A DNA stretch of 64,000 nt from Bin55 sp028819195 (GTDB taxonomy: Bacteria > Pseudomonadota > Gammaproteobacteria > Pseudomonadales > Azotimanducaceae). The stretch is taken from contig JAPPMF010000012.1 of assembly GCA_028819195.1 (NCBI GenBank), positions 248,001 to 312,000 on the forward strand, given 5' to 3'. The translations under genes and the position numbers were made by a program. Each line of letters starts with the position of its first letter. Position 1 is the first letter of the stretch. Positions 45,136 through 55,024 of the stretch are shown here, in pieces. The notes under the pieces are model-generated. The model worked only from the letters and a program-made list of their open reading frames with translations, ran no database searches and was not told where the DNA came from.

Positions 45136-46056
45136 GTGAATTTAGCGACGCATAGTCCGATTGACAGTGTCGTTATTCGCGTCTCAGACGTCACCAAAAG
45201 GTTCTCGAATCAAGTAGCATTGGATAGAGTTTCTTTCGAGGTTAAGGCAGGGGCGAATTGTGTGTTACTAGGACCAAATGGCGCTGGAAAGAGTACCCTA
45301 CTGAATTTGCTTGCTGGTGCGCTACAACCCTCCGCGGGACAAATTTCCGTGTTAGATAACTCTGCAGGCCACCCTTCGACCCGTCGTCAAACGGGTGTTA
45401 TGTTGCAGATATCAGGGGTTCCGCAGACACTTACAGTAGCGGAACACATTAACTCATTTAGGAGCTACTACGTCCAACCACTTAGTTTTACTGAAGTAAT
45501 ACAACTCTCCCAACTCGGCGGATTAGAAAAGAAAAAGTACAGTGCACTAAGTGTTGGTCAAAGACAAAAGTTGCACTTTGCTTTGGCAATATGTGGTCGA
45601 CCCTCGTTACTGTTTTTGGATGAACCAAGTTCTTCTCTAGACGTTCAATCGAGACTTCAACTTTGGGAACAAATTGATAAACTGAGAGCCAACGGTTGTA
45701 CTTTCGTTGTGTCAACCCATGACTTTCAGGAAGCTGAACGCTTAGCATCTCATGTGGTCGTATTTCATGAAGGAAATATCATTCTGAACGGAACACCTGA
45801 AGATTTACGAACTAACTTTGCTGACTCGAGAATTTCCTGCAATACGTCACTTGATCCGCGCGAACTTGTCAAACTCCCTCATGTAAAACGCGTCGAAAAA
45901 ATAGGTAACCTGACGCGACTGTTTGTGAATGAAGTGGAAAACACCGTGAGACACATACTTTCTGAGGATAGTTCTACCAGTCAACTTGAGATTAAATGTG
46001 CGACAATTGAAGATGCCTATCTACACCTACTTACCCACACTGAACATGACAACTAA
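45136..46056 (+). CDS. ABC transporter ATP-binding protein
   Basis: The 306-residue ATPase has Walker A GPNGAGKST near residue 52, signature LSVGQRQKL (a variant of LSGGQ) and Walker B LLFLDEPSSSLD, followed by the H-loop STHDFQEAE. It resembles exporter or ABC-2 type ATPases (CcmA/NatA-like). Start GTG 45136. It overlaps the permease gene by 11 bases, so the two form one transporter. The cargo is unknown. Confidence 0.9.
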   Translation: MNLATHSPIDSVVIRVSDVTKRFSNQVALDRVSFEVKAGANCVLLGPNGAGKSTLLNLLAGALQPSAGQISVLDNSAGHPSTRRQTGVMLQISGVPQTLTVAEHINSFRSYYVQPLSFTEVIQLSQLGGLEKKKYSALSVGQRQKLHFALAICGRPSLLFLDEPSSSLDVQSRLQLWEQIDKLRANGCTFVVSTHDFQEAERLASHVVVFHEGNIILNGTPEDLRTNFADSRISCNTSLDPRELVKLPHVKRVEKIGNLTRLFVNEVENTVRHILSEDSSTSQLEIKCATIEDAYLHLLTHTEHDN

Positions 46057-46828
46057 AGGTGCGCTGGGGTATAGCCTCGGTAAATTATTACGTATTCTCT
46101 ACACAGAATCGAAACTAGAAGTAATAAAGTGCTTGCGACTACCCGCATTTTCTAGTTCAATCTTGTCATTCCCGTTAATTGTCTACATCGTCTGTGGTTT
46201 ACTCATCGACATAGATGTGCAAGAAATTCGCGCCGATCATTATTGGTTGGTCGCTGCAAGTTCTATCGGAATGATCGGGACCTCGCTTTTTGGATTTGGT
46301 GTATACATCGCGATCGAACGGGGACAGGGTTGGTTGTTGTTAAAACGAGTCAGCCCATTACCAGTTTACATTCATTTTCTAGCTAAAGCCTTCATGGCGA
46401 TGGTGTTTTGTGCTCTAATCACATCTTTACTTGTTGGTATTTCGTTAATTTTCGGGTCGGCAGATCTGGGCATCCAACAAATTTTTGTTCTCATCGTTAC
46501 TCAAATGTTCTGTTCATTACCATTTTGTATGTTAGGTCTTGTAATGGGTTGCGCAGTCAGCGCAAATTCTGCTCATGCAATTGTGAATCTGATTTATTTG
46601 CCAATGCTGTTTCTGAGTGGAATCATCGTTCCTTACACTTATTTTCCGCCTTGGTTGCAAAGTGTAGCTCACTATCTACCTTCATTTCATTCTGTTCAAT
46701 TGGCACTCAGTGCAATAGATGTTTCGAACAGCGTGAACATATTTCTACACCTAGGTGTACTGTTCGCTTATACCATTGTACTTTTGGGTATCGGAGTCAT
46801 GTTGTACAAAAAGATGGAAAATGTTTGA
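46046..46828 (+). CDS. ABC-2 type transporter permease
   Basis: ATG 46046 overlaps the ATPase stop by 11 bases; the 260-residue product has six hydrophobic helices and the ABC-2 pattern, with FLSGIIVPYTYFPPWLQSVAHYLP near the C-terminus. It pairs with the preceding ATPase. The FemAB-like gene begins 35 bases after it, so the three may be co-transcribed, but what is exported is unknown. Confidence 0.88.
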   Translation: MTTKGALGYSLGKLLRILYTESKLEVIKCLRLPAFSSSILSFPLIVYIVCGLLIDIDVQEIRADHYWLVAASSIGMIGTSLFGFGVYIAIERGQGWLLLKRVSPLPVYIHFLAKAFMAMVFCALITSLLVGISLIFGSADLGIQQIFVLIVTQMFCSLPFCMLGLVMGCAVSANSAHAIVNLIYLPMLFLSGIIVPYTYFPPWLQSVAHYLPSFHSVQLALSAIDVSNSVNIFLHLGVLFAYTIVLLGIGVMLYKKMENV

Positions 46829-46862
46829 GTGGAAGAGTAACTAAAAAATCGAGTGATGTATC

Positions 46863-48047
46863 TTGAGCGATACCCAGGGGAAACGACAGATTGATATATC
46901 TTCTGCAAAAATAGAAGTTCAGAGGAGTATCGAAAACATTGGTATGCACAACTGGAACCGTTGTATTACTCAGTCGGTTTCTCCGTTTGTCGACTATCGA
47001 TTCCTCCATGCACTAGAAAATAGTGGATGCGTAATGAATACAACTGGCTGGCAACCTATGCACCTTGAATTGCGTGTTTCGGATCGGACGGTTGGTGTGA
47101 TGCCAATGTACCTCAAGGCACACTCAATGGGGGAATTTGTCTTCGACTACCAGTGGGCTGGAGCATGGGAGAATGCGGGTGGTAATTACTACCCGAAACT
47201 ACAAGTGTGCGTGCCTTTTACACCCGTCGCCGACAAGCGAATTCTGCTAGCTGAAGAGTATCGAAAACAAGAATTGGAATCACTCTTTACGAAAACAATA
47301 GTAGAAATTGTCGAACAGAATGCGCTAAGTTCAGCGCACTTGACATTTTTGGACAGAACACAATGCAATCGGGTCTGTGCCAGCACACAATTTTTGAAAC
47401 GGACGGACACGCAATTACATTGGCAGAATAGAGGGTATTCTTCCTTTAATGATTTCCTGTCAAATCTCTCCAACAAAAAGAGAAAAAACATTCGACGGGA
47501 ACGTAAACTCGCGGTACACGAAGCTTTGACTATTGAGTGGTTAACTGGTTCAGATGTTTTGGAAAGCCATTGGGACGTGTTTTACCAGTGTTATTTAGAT
47601 ACGAGTGCTAGAAAATGGGGTAAACCGTATCTGAACAGAAGGTTTTTTAGCTTGATCTGTGAAAGGATGCAGGAGCAGATTCTGTTAATTCTAGCAAAAT
47701 CTAGTAAGCATTATGTTGCCGGTTCCTTACATTTCATCGGTCAAGATGTACTTTTCGGTCGAAACTGGGGGTGTATCGAACATCACCCATTCTTACACTT
47801 CGAACTATGCTACTATCAAGCGATCGAATACGCTATCCATCACGGTCTTAAGACAATCCAGGGTGGGGCTCAGGGAAACTACAAGATTTCACGTGGATAT
47901 GAACCGGTTACAACCTGTTCCGCTCACTACATCAGTGATCGACAGTTTCGTCAGGCAATCATAAATTTCCTCGAAGATGAAGAAGAGTACGTCCGTTCAG
48001 ATCAAGAGTTTCTTGTACAATCCTTACCATTTAAACAAGACTATTGA
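46863..48047 (+). CDS. FemAB-like / GNAT-type peptidogalycan protein (DUF482)
   Basis: The 394-residue product matches the FemAB_like family (PF04339), with WQPMHLELR, MPMYLKAHSMGEFVFDYQWA, FLSNLSNKKRKNIRRERK, and GRNWGCIEHHPFLHFELCYYQ with QGGAQGNYKISRG near the C-terminus. These are tandem GNAT folds proposed to act on peptidoglycan or other envelope polymers; activity is not proven. Start TTG 46863 with no strong ribosome site. It stands between an ABC transporter and the RDD-MoxR cluster, with the next gene starting nearby. Confidence 0.85.
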   Translation: MSDTQGKRQIDISSAKIEVQRSIENIGMHNWNRCITQSVSPFVDYRFLHALENSGCVMNTTGWQPMHLELRVSDRTVGVMPMYLKAHSMGEFVFDYQWAGAWENAGGNYYPKLQVCVPFTPVADKRILLAEEYRKQELESLFTKTIVEIVEQNALSSAHLTFLDRTQCNRVCASTQFLKRTDTQLHWQNRGYSSFNDFLSNLSNKKRKNIRRERKLAVHEALTIEWLTGSDVLESHWDVFYQCYLDTSARKWGKPYLNRRFFSLICERMQEQILLILAKSSKHYVAGSLHFIGQDVLFGRNWGCIEHHPFLHFELCYYQAIEYAIHHGLKTIQGGAQGNYKISRGYEPVTTCSAHYISDRQFRQAIINFLEDEEEYVRSDQEFLVQSLPFKQDY

Positions 48048-48054
48048 CGAAGTT

Positions 48055-48894
48055 TTGAAAAACATCAAGTCGCCACCGTCTCGTCAATCTTCAGGGAACA
48101 CCAATATCGATCATCCAGAAAACATCCTCGAAACTTCCCATACACGCTATAGCTATCGGGACTTTGACGCCGCACATACGATTGATTCTCGATTTGACCA
48201 TGATACTCCGGAAGGAGTTCAGATTGTATTGCGTCCAGCCGGCATTGTTGCGCGTGGAACAGGGTTTTTGGTCGACGAACTCATCAAATTGCTTGTATTT
48301 TTTTTCTTGCAGCTATTCTTCAATTATCTAGGGTTTATCGGATTCAATCTTTTTGGATTACATTTAATTATTTTTTTTGTTGTTCTTTGGCTGTATGGGT
48401 TTCTATTTGAATGGATTAACGACGGTATGACTCCTGGAAAAATGATGGTAAAAGCAAAAGCAGTAAACCTGGATGGAACTCCACTCAGTTTGTACTCTGC
48501 GGCAGTTCGAAATCTCTTCCGACCTATCGATAGTGTTTCGTTGTTCATGGTCGGTCTACCACTTGGCGGTGTAGGGATGCCGGGAGCACTATTTATCCTG
48601 TTTTCAGCACGGTTTCGCCGGCTTGGCGACCACTTAGCCAATACGATGGTTATCCACACCAACACACCAGAAATTGCGAAACGAGAACCCACAGCTACGG
48701 TAAAACAAATTCCACAACCTTTGAAGGTGAACGAGCAACTCTTGCTGTTGGAATTTCAGGATCGTCTCGGCTCATTTTCTGAGGGAAGAGCTATTGAACT
48801 CGCTGAGATTCTCTACCCGCTGCATGGTTTGAAGGGAGAATCGGCGGTTCGTGCCTGTATGGAATACGCGAACTCGATTCGAGGGGTAAAGTGA
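48055..48894 (+). CDS. RDD-family membrane protein, first gene of MoxR cluster
   Basis: The product of about 279 residues (from TTG 48055) has RDD-type sequence: VARGTGFLVDELIKLLVFFF with the Arg-Asp pair, FEWINDGMTPGKMMVKAKAV, and ARFRRLGDHLANTMVIH at the last part of the domain. An ATG at 47977 is open but would overlap the previous gene by 71 bases; TTG 48013 is another option. A soluble C-terminal tail of about 60 residues follows. In proteobacteria such a gene heads the SpoIIM-DUF4129-DUF4350-MoxR-DUF58 set found here. Confidence 0.85.
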   Translation: MKNIKSPPSRQSSGNTNIDHPENILETSHTRYSYRDFDAAHTIDSRFDHDTPEGVQIVLRPAGIVARGTGFLVDELIKLLVFFFLQLFFNYLGFIGFNLFGLHLIIFFVVLWLYGFLFEWINDGMTPGKMMVKAKAVNLDGTPLSLYSAAVRNLFRPIDSVSLFMVGLPLGGVGMPGALFILFSARFRRLGDHLANTMVIHTNTPEIAKREPTATVKQIPQPLKVNEQLLLLEFQDRLGSFSEGRAIELAEILYPLHGLKGESAVRACMEYANSIRGVK

Positions 48895-49871
48895 AAGAGT
48901 CTCACTTCGTCCACACTAAAGAATCCGAATGGTCGGAATTTCTTACCTCCTTAGACCGGTTGGAAAGTCGTTGGAATAAGGGTAAATCCACAAATGCAGA
49001 CGGTTTTACGGATCGGTACCGACGCATTGCTCACGATTTGACAATCGCTCGAACTCGCGGTTACAGTAATCAATTGATCGATAGGTTGAACAATCTTGTC
49101 CAAAGGGGCCACAACCTACTTTACACCAATAGACTTGGATGGGTACACGGTTTCCTGAACTTTTTCACTCACTCATTTCCTCAATCCGTTCGTTCACAAA
49201 AGTTGTACATTCTGCTCTCGGTTCTTGCATTCGTTGGCCCTGGATTAGGTATGTCATATATGATTTCCACGCAACCCGAATTCGTGCATACAGTCCTAAG
49301 CGATGAGCAACTATACCAATTACAAGAGATGTACGATCCTAATAGTGAACGTCGAAGTGTGAAGCGCGAGGCGGACGAGAACATAGAAATGTTTGGCCAT
49401 TACATCTTAAATAATACTTCAATCGGATTGCTAGTATTTATTAACGGACTGGTCTTTGGCATCGGGTCGATCATTGCCCTAGCTTTTAATGGAATCTTCA
49501 TTGGTAGCGTCATAACTTATTTGTGTATCGCTGGTTATTCTTCGACGGTCTTACCGTTTGTAGTTGGTCATGGGGCTTTCGAACTTACGGCGATAGTTAT
49601 TGCTGGCGCTGCCGGACTCCGAATGGCAAAAGGAGTGTTTATTCCAGGTGTTTACGCCCGCAAAACATCCATCAAGATAGCCTCCAAGGAAGCATTCCTG
49701 CTTTGCGGTGGTTTCTTTACCATGTTTATTCTTGCCGCTTTTATCGAAGCGTTTTGGTCTCCTAGCGATTTTTTACCTAACTCCATCAAGTATAGCGTGG
49801 GGTTACTACTTTGGATAGCAGTTTTATATTACTTTTTGTTCGTAGGCCGTGACAAACATTCCCACCGCTAA
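48891..49871 (+). CDS. SpoIIM-family membrane protein
   Basis: The 326-residue product has the stage-II-sporulation-M-like fold: a soluble head (about residues 1-100) and about six hydrophobic helices, with FVGHGAFELTAIVIAGAAGLRMAKG near the C-terminus. In non-spore-formers the family sits with MoxR clusters and has no assigned activity. The GTG start overlaps the previous stop (GTGA) and its 3' end overlaps the next gene by 23 bases. Confidence 0.88.
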   Translation: MKESHFVHTKESEWSEFLTSLDRLESRWNKGKSTNADGFTDRYRRIAHDLTIARTRGYSNQLIDRLNNLVQRGHNLLYTNRLGWVHGFLNFFTHSFPQSVRSQKLYILLSVLAFVGPGLGMSYMISTQPEFVHTVLSDEQLYQLQEMYDPNSERRSVKREADENIEMFGHYILNNTSIGLLVFINGLVFGIGSIIALAFNGIFIGSVITYLCIAGYSSTVLPFVVGHGAFELTAIVIAGAAGLRMAKGVFIPGVYARKTSIKIASKEAFLLCGGFFTMFILAAFIEAFWSPSDFLPNSIKYSVGLLLWIAVLYYFLFVGRDKHSHR

Positions 49872-51297
49872 ACTTGCACTTCGACATCGGACAAATTTCG
49901 AGGCAATCGGCGCCGGTGCGCTTCTCGCCAGAAAATTTTGGTGGGAATTACTTGCCGGTTGGTTAGTTCTTGCCGTGCCAGTATTCATAGTCGTCTGGTT
50001 TATACCAAATTTATTTTGGTCAATCTTTTTGTTATGGTTTTTCAAACCGTTGTACGAACGAATTCCTCTTCGTTTTATCGCTTCAACGTTGTTTGACCAA
50101 CAAGCGACCGCGCAACAAACCTTGCGTACGATTTTCATGGGTGACACTTGGTTATGGTTAAGTTTGTTTCGGCTGTTTCCTGGCCGTAGTACTCTCACAC
50201 CCATCGCGGCCCTTGAAAACACTGAATCCGCGCCAATTCGAATTGGCACACGACGACGTTTGATTCGAGATCGAATCATAGGATATTACTTAATACTACA
50301 TCTGTTGATGTTCTGTATGGAAATCTCACTTGTGGTATTTTTTCTTGCAGTGATAACTTGGGTATCGTCAATAATATTCTCGATTACCCCTGAACTACCA
50401 ACTTTCAATCCGCAAGCTATATTCGCTTTCATTAGTGCTATCGGTAGTCACGCGTTCAAGACGTTAATTTTTGTAAGTTTTGCAGTGATTGCTCCTTTCT
50501 ATATATGTTGTGGTTTTGCAATCTACCTGAATAAACGAATCGAGTTGGAGGGATGGGATATTGATCTTGGATTTCGCCGTCTAATTAGTCGAATATCGAT
50601 AGTCCTTATCGCGACTGTCTTAGTTCTCACGAATGGCGAACAGATTTATGCACAGGTTCATCCAGGAAATATGGGAGATGAAAAAACAGTGCACGAAACC
50701 GTCAGTAGTGAAATTGAAAAAATCTATCATGAGCAGGTAGTAACGGAAACGACGATACGTCAACAGAAACAATCGAGAAGTCCACAACCAAGGAGCAACA
50801 CTCCCACGATAGACTTAGGATTAGCTAACTTCTTCGCAAGGGTAGTGCAATTTCTTATTATCTTTGTCATAATCGCATTGATTGTTTACTTGCTGTGGCA
50901 ATTGAGAAAATTAGACTTTAGTCGATTCAAACCGCGTAAGGTAGATCTCGGAACTCAACATACTCACATTATCGAGGAAATCTTTCAAAAATTAGAACTA
51001 CCGGAAAATATTGTTGCTAGCTCACGTATCGCTTGGGATTCTGGTGACTATCGAGAAGCTATATCACTGTTGTACCGAGGGGCACTTTATTGCCTTGTCG
51101 CGCGTTTTGATTGTCCTATCAATCTAAGTCACACTGAGGCTTCTTGCCTGCAACTAGTCGCTCAGAATGTACCTGGTGTACTCTCGGCATTTGCATCAAT
51201 TACAGAATGTTGGCAACTGGTTGCGTACGCTCATAAAGCTATCGAAACACCAACTTATAACGACTTAGTTCAAACGTATGAAGCATCTTTTACGTAA
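49849..51297 (+). CDS. Multi-span membrane protein with C-terminal DUF4129
   Basis: The 482-residue product has about six helices (KFWWELLAGWLVLAVPVFIV at the start), a signal-like break with Gln-rich periplasmic stretch at about residues 265-310, one more helix (ARVVQFLIIFVIIALIVYLLW) and a cytosolic C-terminal DUF4129 domain (SGDYREAISLLYRGALYCLV) . Start GTG 49849 overlaps SpoIIM; stop overlaps the DUF4350 gene by 20 bases. DUF4129 often accompanies MoxR, DUF4350 and DUF58. Confidence 0.82.
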   Translation: MTNIPTAKLALRHRTNFEAIGAGALLARKFWWELLAGWLVLAVPVFIVVWFIPNLFWSIFLLWFFKPLYERIPLRFIASTLFDQQATAQQTLRTIFMGDTWLWLSLFRLFPGRSTLTPIAALENTESAPIRIGTRRRLIRDRIIGYYLILHLLMFCMEISLVVFFLAVITWVSSIIFSITPELPTFNPQAIFAFISAIGSHAFKTLIFVSFAVIAPFYICCGFAIYLNKRIELEGWDIDLGFRRLISRISIVLIATVLVLTNGEQIYAQVHPGNMGDEKTVHETVSSEIEKIYHEQVVTETTIRQQKQSRSPQPRSNTPTIDLGLANFFARVVQFLIIFVIIALIVYLLWQLRKLDFSRFKPRKVDLGTQHTHIIEEIFQKLELPENIVASSRIAWDSGDYREAISLLYRGALYCLVARFDCPINLSHTEASCLQLVAQNVPGVLSAFASITECWQLVAYAHKAIETPTYNDLVQTYEASFT

Positions 51298-52573
51298 AGT
51301 CCCGGTAGGCGGGTGGGTACTCCTGTGCGTGCTCGTGACCGTCGCAATATTCGTGGGGTTAGTTCAGTTCTATGTGCGAGCGATCACGGAACCAGTGAAA
51401 ATCCCTACGCTAACCGACCAAGCAGCTTTCGACTCGTACTTTGCGCTCAAAGAATTGGGCAAAGAATATAACTTCGAATTACATACTATCAACCCATTCC
51501 TCATGGAAGAAGAACCCTCAATCAATGACACACTGTTTATCTCAAAGCCTCAAGAGTTGATTAGGAATAGGCAAGCCAGCGAGCAATTAGAAAATTGGGT
51601 TCGTCGTGGCGGTACACTATTCGTTGAAGTTGATACCTTAGACTCGAGTGAGCCTCCTGCGGACTATTTTTCTCGTTTGAATTACTTCCCCGCTAAGTAT
51701 GCAGTGTATCGAGTCATCGAACCAATAGAAGAAATGGAACAAATGGAACAAATGGACTTACCTGCATTTGTGGACGAATGGAGTAATCGTGGGATGCAAA
51801 CGACGCCCAATTGTTCTGATTCGATAGAACCATTCGTTCTTGACATGGGTTTAGCTTTGAATATGGACAAGACTGCCGCAGGAGGATATCAATTTGAAAC
51901 CAAATATTCTCCCTTCAAGCATTCTATGAATGAACTCGCACCGTCAAATCTTCTTCATATCTCTGAAGGGCTAGGCAACGTCTATTTTGTCAATAGTTTT
52001 CGAATGTGGAGAAACGACACCGTTGTTTGCGCAGACCATGCGTTGTTATTTTTGCTTTTAGTTCACAGGACCTCAAACATTTTGCAGGAAAGTCTCACGC
52101 CTCGTACTGTTTGGATCGTTCAATCTTACTCCAAACTAGCTACTCTTGTTTGGCTTCACTCGTGGCAAACAATCTTAGGTTGTTTTGTCGCTTTCATCCT
52201 AGCCGTACTAGCCTGGAGCATTCGAATATCGCCGCCGGTTTACTCCGTTTCAATTCAGCAAAAGCACATATTGGACTACGTAAACAGTGCGTCCCAATTT
52301 GCTTGGCACAACAAACAAATCGAAAATCACATCCGCGCGCTACACCAGATAGCAGAACAACCTGAACGGACTTTCAAACCCAAAGGGAGTGTGCAACGAC
52401 AGGAACAATTTAACCCAAGTAACGTTTCGTACGAATCAAGTGATCCAACTGAACTTAATCCGCCCAATAATGCTTCCTTAGTCAGAGTGGTGAGAAAACT
52501 GCAACGACTGTTACAGAATAATCTGTTTCACTCCAAAAACCCTAAACCCAAAGAGAACCCAAACAATGAATGA
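51278..52573 (+). CDS. DUF4350-family membrane protein
   Basis: The 431-residue product has an N-terminal helix (GGWVLLCVLVTVAIFVGLV), a soluble alpha/beta domain typical of DUF4350 (TLTDQAAFDSYFALKELGKE, LENWVRRGGTLFVEVDTL), a second helix near residue 300, and a C-terminal tail. A run of three near-identical nine-base units encodes MEQMEQM. ATG 51278 overlaps the previous gene by 20 bases and the stop overlaps moxR by eight. It belongs to the MoxR operon. Confidence 0.82.
   Translation: MKHLLRKVPVGGWVLLCVLVTVAIFVGLVQFYVRAITEPVKIPTLTDQAAFDSYFALKELGKEYNFELHTINPFLMEEEPSINDTLFISKPQELIRNRQASEQLENWVRRGGTLFVEVDTLDSSEPPADYFSRLNYFPAKYAVYRVIEPIEEMEQMEQMDLPAFVDEWSNRGMQTTPNCSDSIEPFVLDMGLALNMDKTAAGGYQFETKYSPFKHSMNELAPSNLLHISEGLGNVYFVNSFRMWRNDTVVCADHALLFLLLVHRTSNILQESLTPRTVWIVQSYSKLATLVWLHSWQTILGCFVAFILAVLAWSIRISPPVYSVSIQQKHILDYVNSASQFAWHNKQIENHIRALHQIAEQPERTFKPKGSVQRQEQFNPSNVSYESSDPTELNPPNNASLVRVVRKLQRLLQNNLFHSKNPKPKENPNNE
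51733..51756 (+). repeat. Short tandem repeat of ATGGAACAA
   Basis: Two exact nine-base copies plus a partial third (ATGGAC) encode MEQMEQMD in the DUF4350 gene. A slippage-prone tract of no proven role; unit length nine keeps the frame. Confidence 0.5.
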
Positions 52574-53543
52574 AGACCTAGATCACCAAATCCAGGACCG
52601 CATGCGCAATCTTCAAGAACTGATGGACACTGTTAGTCAAGTAGTGATAGGACAGTACCCGGTTATTCGGCAAGTAGTGCAGTGTCTCATAGCTAACGGA
52701 CATGTTTTACTTGAGGGTGTCCCAGGTTTGGGTAAAACTTTGCTCGTACGAGCGTTAGCGAAGAGCATCCAATGCGATACTTCGAGAATACAGTTCACAC
52801 CAGATCTGATGCCTAGCGATGTCACAGGTCATGCTCAATACAACTTAAAAGAAGAGCGATTTATCATTCGCAAAGGTCCAGTTTTTACCAACCTTTTATT
52901 AGCAGACGAAATCAATCGAGCGCCAGCGAAAACACAATCAGCATTACTTGAAGTCATGCAAGAACGGCGGGTGACTATTGAGGGAGAAAGTTTTGCCGTC
53001 GCAGCTCCCTACATGGTGTTAGCCACACAAAACCCAATTGAATATGAAGGAACTTATCCATTACCTGAAGCGCAATTAGATAGATTCATGGTCAATGTGT
53101 TCATTAATTATCCGACGATGGAAGACGAAGCAAAAATATTAGATCAAGTCACAACAAATCGACCAGTGGACGAGCTCAGTGTCACTGATGTGAAAGCAGT
53201 TGCTTCGGCTGCTGATATCAGCCAAGCACAAGCAGTCGCTTCCCAAATTGAACTTGACGAAGCTGTCCGAGATTACGCGGTGGAGATTGTTCGGGCGACC
53301 AGATCGTTTCCCGGAATCGTACAAGGCGCGAGCCCACGAGCAGGCATTGCTTTAGTCCGCATGGGACGAGCGTCGGCCCTCGTTAACAATCGTAACTATG
53401 TCACTCCTGACGACATTCGTGAAATAGCACTACCGGTTTTAAGGCATCGCATTGCACTAAGCCCGGAGTATCAAATCGAAGGACAAACAACGGACAACAT
53501 CTTAGAACAAGTACTCGAGAAAGTTGAAGCTCCGCGCGAATGA
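52566..53543 (+). CDS. moxR: MoxR-type AAA+ ATPase
   Basis: The 325-residue ATPase has Walker A LLEGVPGLGKTLLVRALA, a Walker B with NLLLADEINRAPAKTQSALLEVMQE in parts (LLADEINRAPAKTQSAL) and the sensor ATQNPIEYEGTYPLPEAQLDRF. MoxR ATPases remodel partner proteins, often together with DUF58 and von Willebrand type proteins. It overlaps DUF4350 by eight bases and DUF58 by four (ATGA), giving strong translational coupling. Confidence 0.95.
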   Translation: MNEDLDHQIQDRMRNLQELMDTVSQVVIGQYPVIRQVVQCLIANGHVLLEGVPGLGKTLLVRALAKSIQCDTSRIQFTPDLMPSDVTGHAQYNLKEERFIIRKGPVFTNLLLADEINRAPAKTQSALLEVMQERRVTIEGESFAVAAPYMVLATQNPIEYEGTYPLPEAQLDRFMVNVFINYPTMEDEAKILDQVTTNRPVDELSVTDVKAVASAADISQAQAVASQIELDEAVRDYAVEIVRATRSFPGIVQGASPRAGIALVRMGRASALVNNRNYVTPDDIREIALPVLRHRIALSPEYQIEGQTTDNILEQVLEKVEAPRE

Positions 53544-54835
53544 AACCCAATTATTCTCTCATCTGGATCGTCCTATGTCTTTCGATCTTCTTACTATTTC
53601 CAAACATCCGAATGTTGGTTTATGTGATAATCGGTATATTTGTTTTGATCGTACTCCTTGATGCTTTAGCGGCTCGTAGTCTCCAAGCTGGTCAGTTGTC
53701 CGTCTACCGAAATATCGCCACTTCTTTAGCAATCCGTTGCAAAAGTAAAGTCTATTTGATCGTAAAGAATTTACATCGAAAGCCATGTGTTCTCGCCATA
53801 CAGGATCGCTGTCCTCTTGAACTGTATCCACAAGGTTCAAGTGCTAAGGCGAATCTTAATCCTAGAGAGGAATTTCACTTAGAATACACCATAGAACCGA
53901 CCATGCGCGGAGAATTTGAGTTCGAATTCGTCGACTTTCAGTTAACGTCGCCCTTGGGATTCTGGCAACGGTTCTTTCACGTATCTTGTGTTGATAAGGT
54001 AAGAGTGTATCCTGACTTTTCTCAAATTACAAAATATTTGAGCTTTTTACTCGCCCATCAAACACATCAACTAGGATTGAAAAAACAACGCCGACGTGGG
54101 ATTGGATTAGATTTTCATCAGCTAAGAGAGTACCGTCAAGGTGACGCTTTAAATCATATCGACTGGAACGCGACATCTCGGCGGCGAACGCTGATTTCGC
54201 GTGAATACCAAGATGAAAAAGAACAACATCTGCTGTTCATGATTGATACCGGTTCGCGTATGCACACTGACGAACTTGGAGCAGCTCTCTTCGATAGTGC
54301 TCTCGATGGCTTATTGCTACTATCCTATATTGCTCTGCAACAGGGAGACACGGTATCGGTCATGTGTTTTGGCTACACACAAAGATGGATTCAATCTATC
54401 AACGGATTTTCTTCCATCCCGCGACTGTTAAATCACACGTACGACATTCAGACTGGTGCGTATGCCTCCGATTACATTGCCGCGGCTGAAGAGACGCTCG
54501 CGCGGCATCGGAAACGTTCAATGGTCTTAGTACTCACGTGTTTGCGAGACGACGATGCCGATCTACCGGTCGCACTCAAATTATTATCGACCAGACACAC
54601 AGTTGTACTCGCCAATCTTTATGAGAACGTCGTTGACTTGGTACATAGCATGGAAGTTAAAACTGAACAACAAGCATTAACAGTACTAGGACTATCGAAG
54701 TACATCCAGCAACGTTCCCAAGTCATATCGAAGTGCGAAGGGTCTTGCAATATGGTCTTGGAGAGCCAACCAAGAGATTTACCAACGCATCTGGTAAACG
54801 CTTATTGGCAACTCAAACGATCGGGTAGGTTTTAG
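53540..54835 (+). CDS. DUF58-family protein
   Basis: The 431-residue product has two N-terminal helices (LIWIVLCLSIFLLFP), a beta-sandwich part, and the DUF58 signature GIGLDFHQLREYRQGDALNHIDW followed by SRRRTLISREYQDEKEQHLLFMID in short form (RTLISREYQDEKEQ). The vWA-like end has MIDTGSRM. DUF58 is the regular partner of MoxR. ATGA start. A gap of 189 bases follows with no gene. Confidence 0.9.
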   Translation: MKPNYSLIWIVLCLSIFLLFPNIRMLVYVIIGIFVLIVLLDALAARSLQAGQLSVYRNIATSLAIRCKSKVYLIVKNLHRKPCVLAIQDRCPLELYPQGSSAKANLNPREEFHLEYTIEPTMRGEFEFEFVDFQLTSPLGFWQRFFHVSCVDKVRVYPDFSQITKYLSFLLAHQTHQLGLKKQRRRGIGLDFHQLREYRQGDALNHIDWNATSRRRTLISREYQDEKEQHLLFMIDTGSRMHTDELGAALFDSALDGLLLLSYIALQQGDTVSVMCFGYTQRWIQSINGFSSIPRLLNHTYDIQTGAYASDYIAAAEETLARHRKRSMVLVLTCLRDDDADLPVALKLLSTRHTVVLANLYENVVDLVHSMEVKTEQQALTVLGLSKYIQQRSQVISKCEGSCNMVLESQPRDLPTHLVNAYWQLKRSGRF

Positions 54836-55024
54836 CTAAACATGGAAAATTCTCATTAAACTGTTCAGAGAAGAAAGAACGGAGAATTCTTAAGGATACT
54901 GAAGTACGTACGATTGCAATTTAATCGTTTGCTTCAGAAGCTGGATAGACAAAGTATCGATATGCAAAAATTGCAAAATTCTGAAGACTAACAGGGACCC
55001 GATTTACCTCCACTAATCATCAGT

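Noticed and set aside
48055..48894. Start of the RDD gene at ATG 47977
   Set aside because: It would overlap the FemAB-like gene by 71 bases and the added residues have no family match; TTG 48055 or 48013 fit better, although the choice is not certain.
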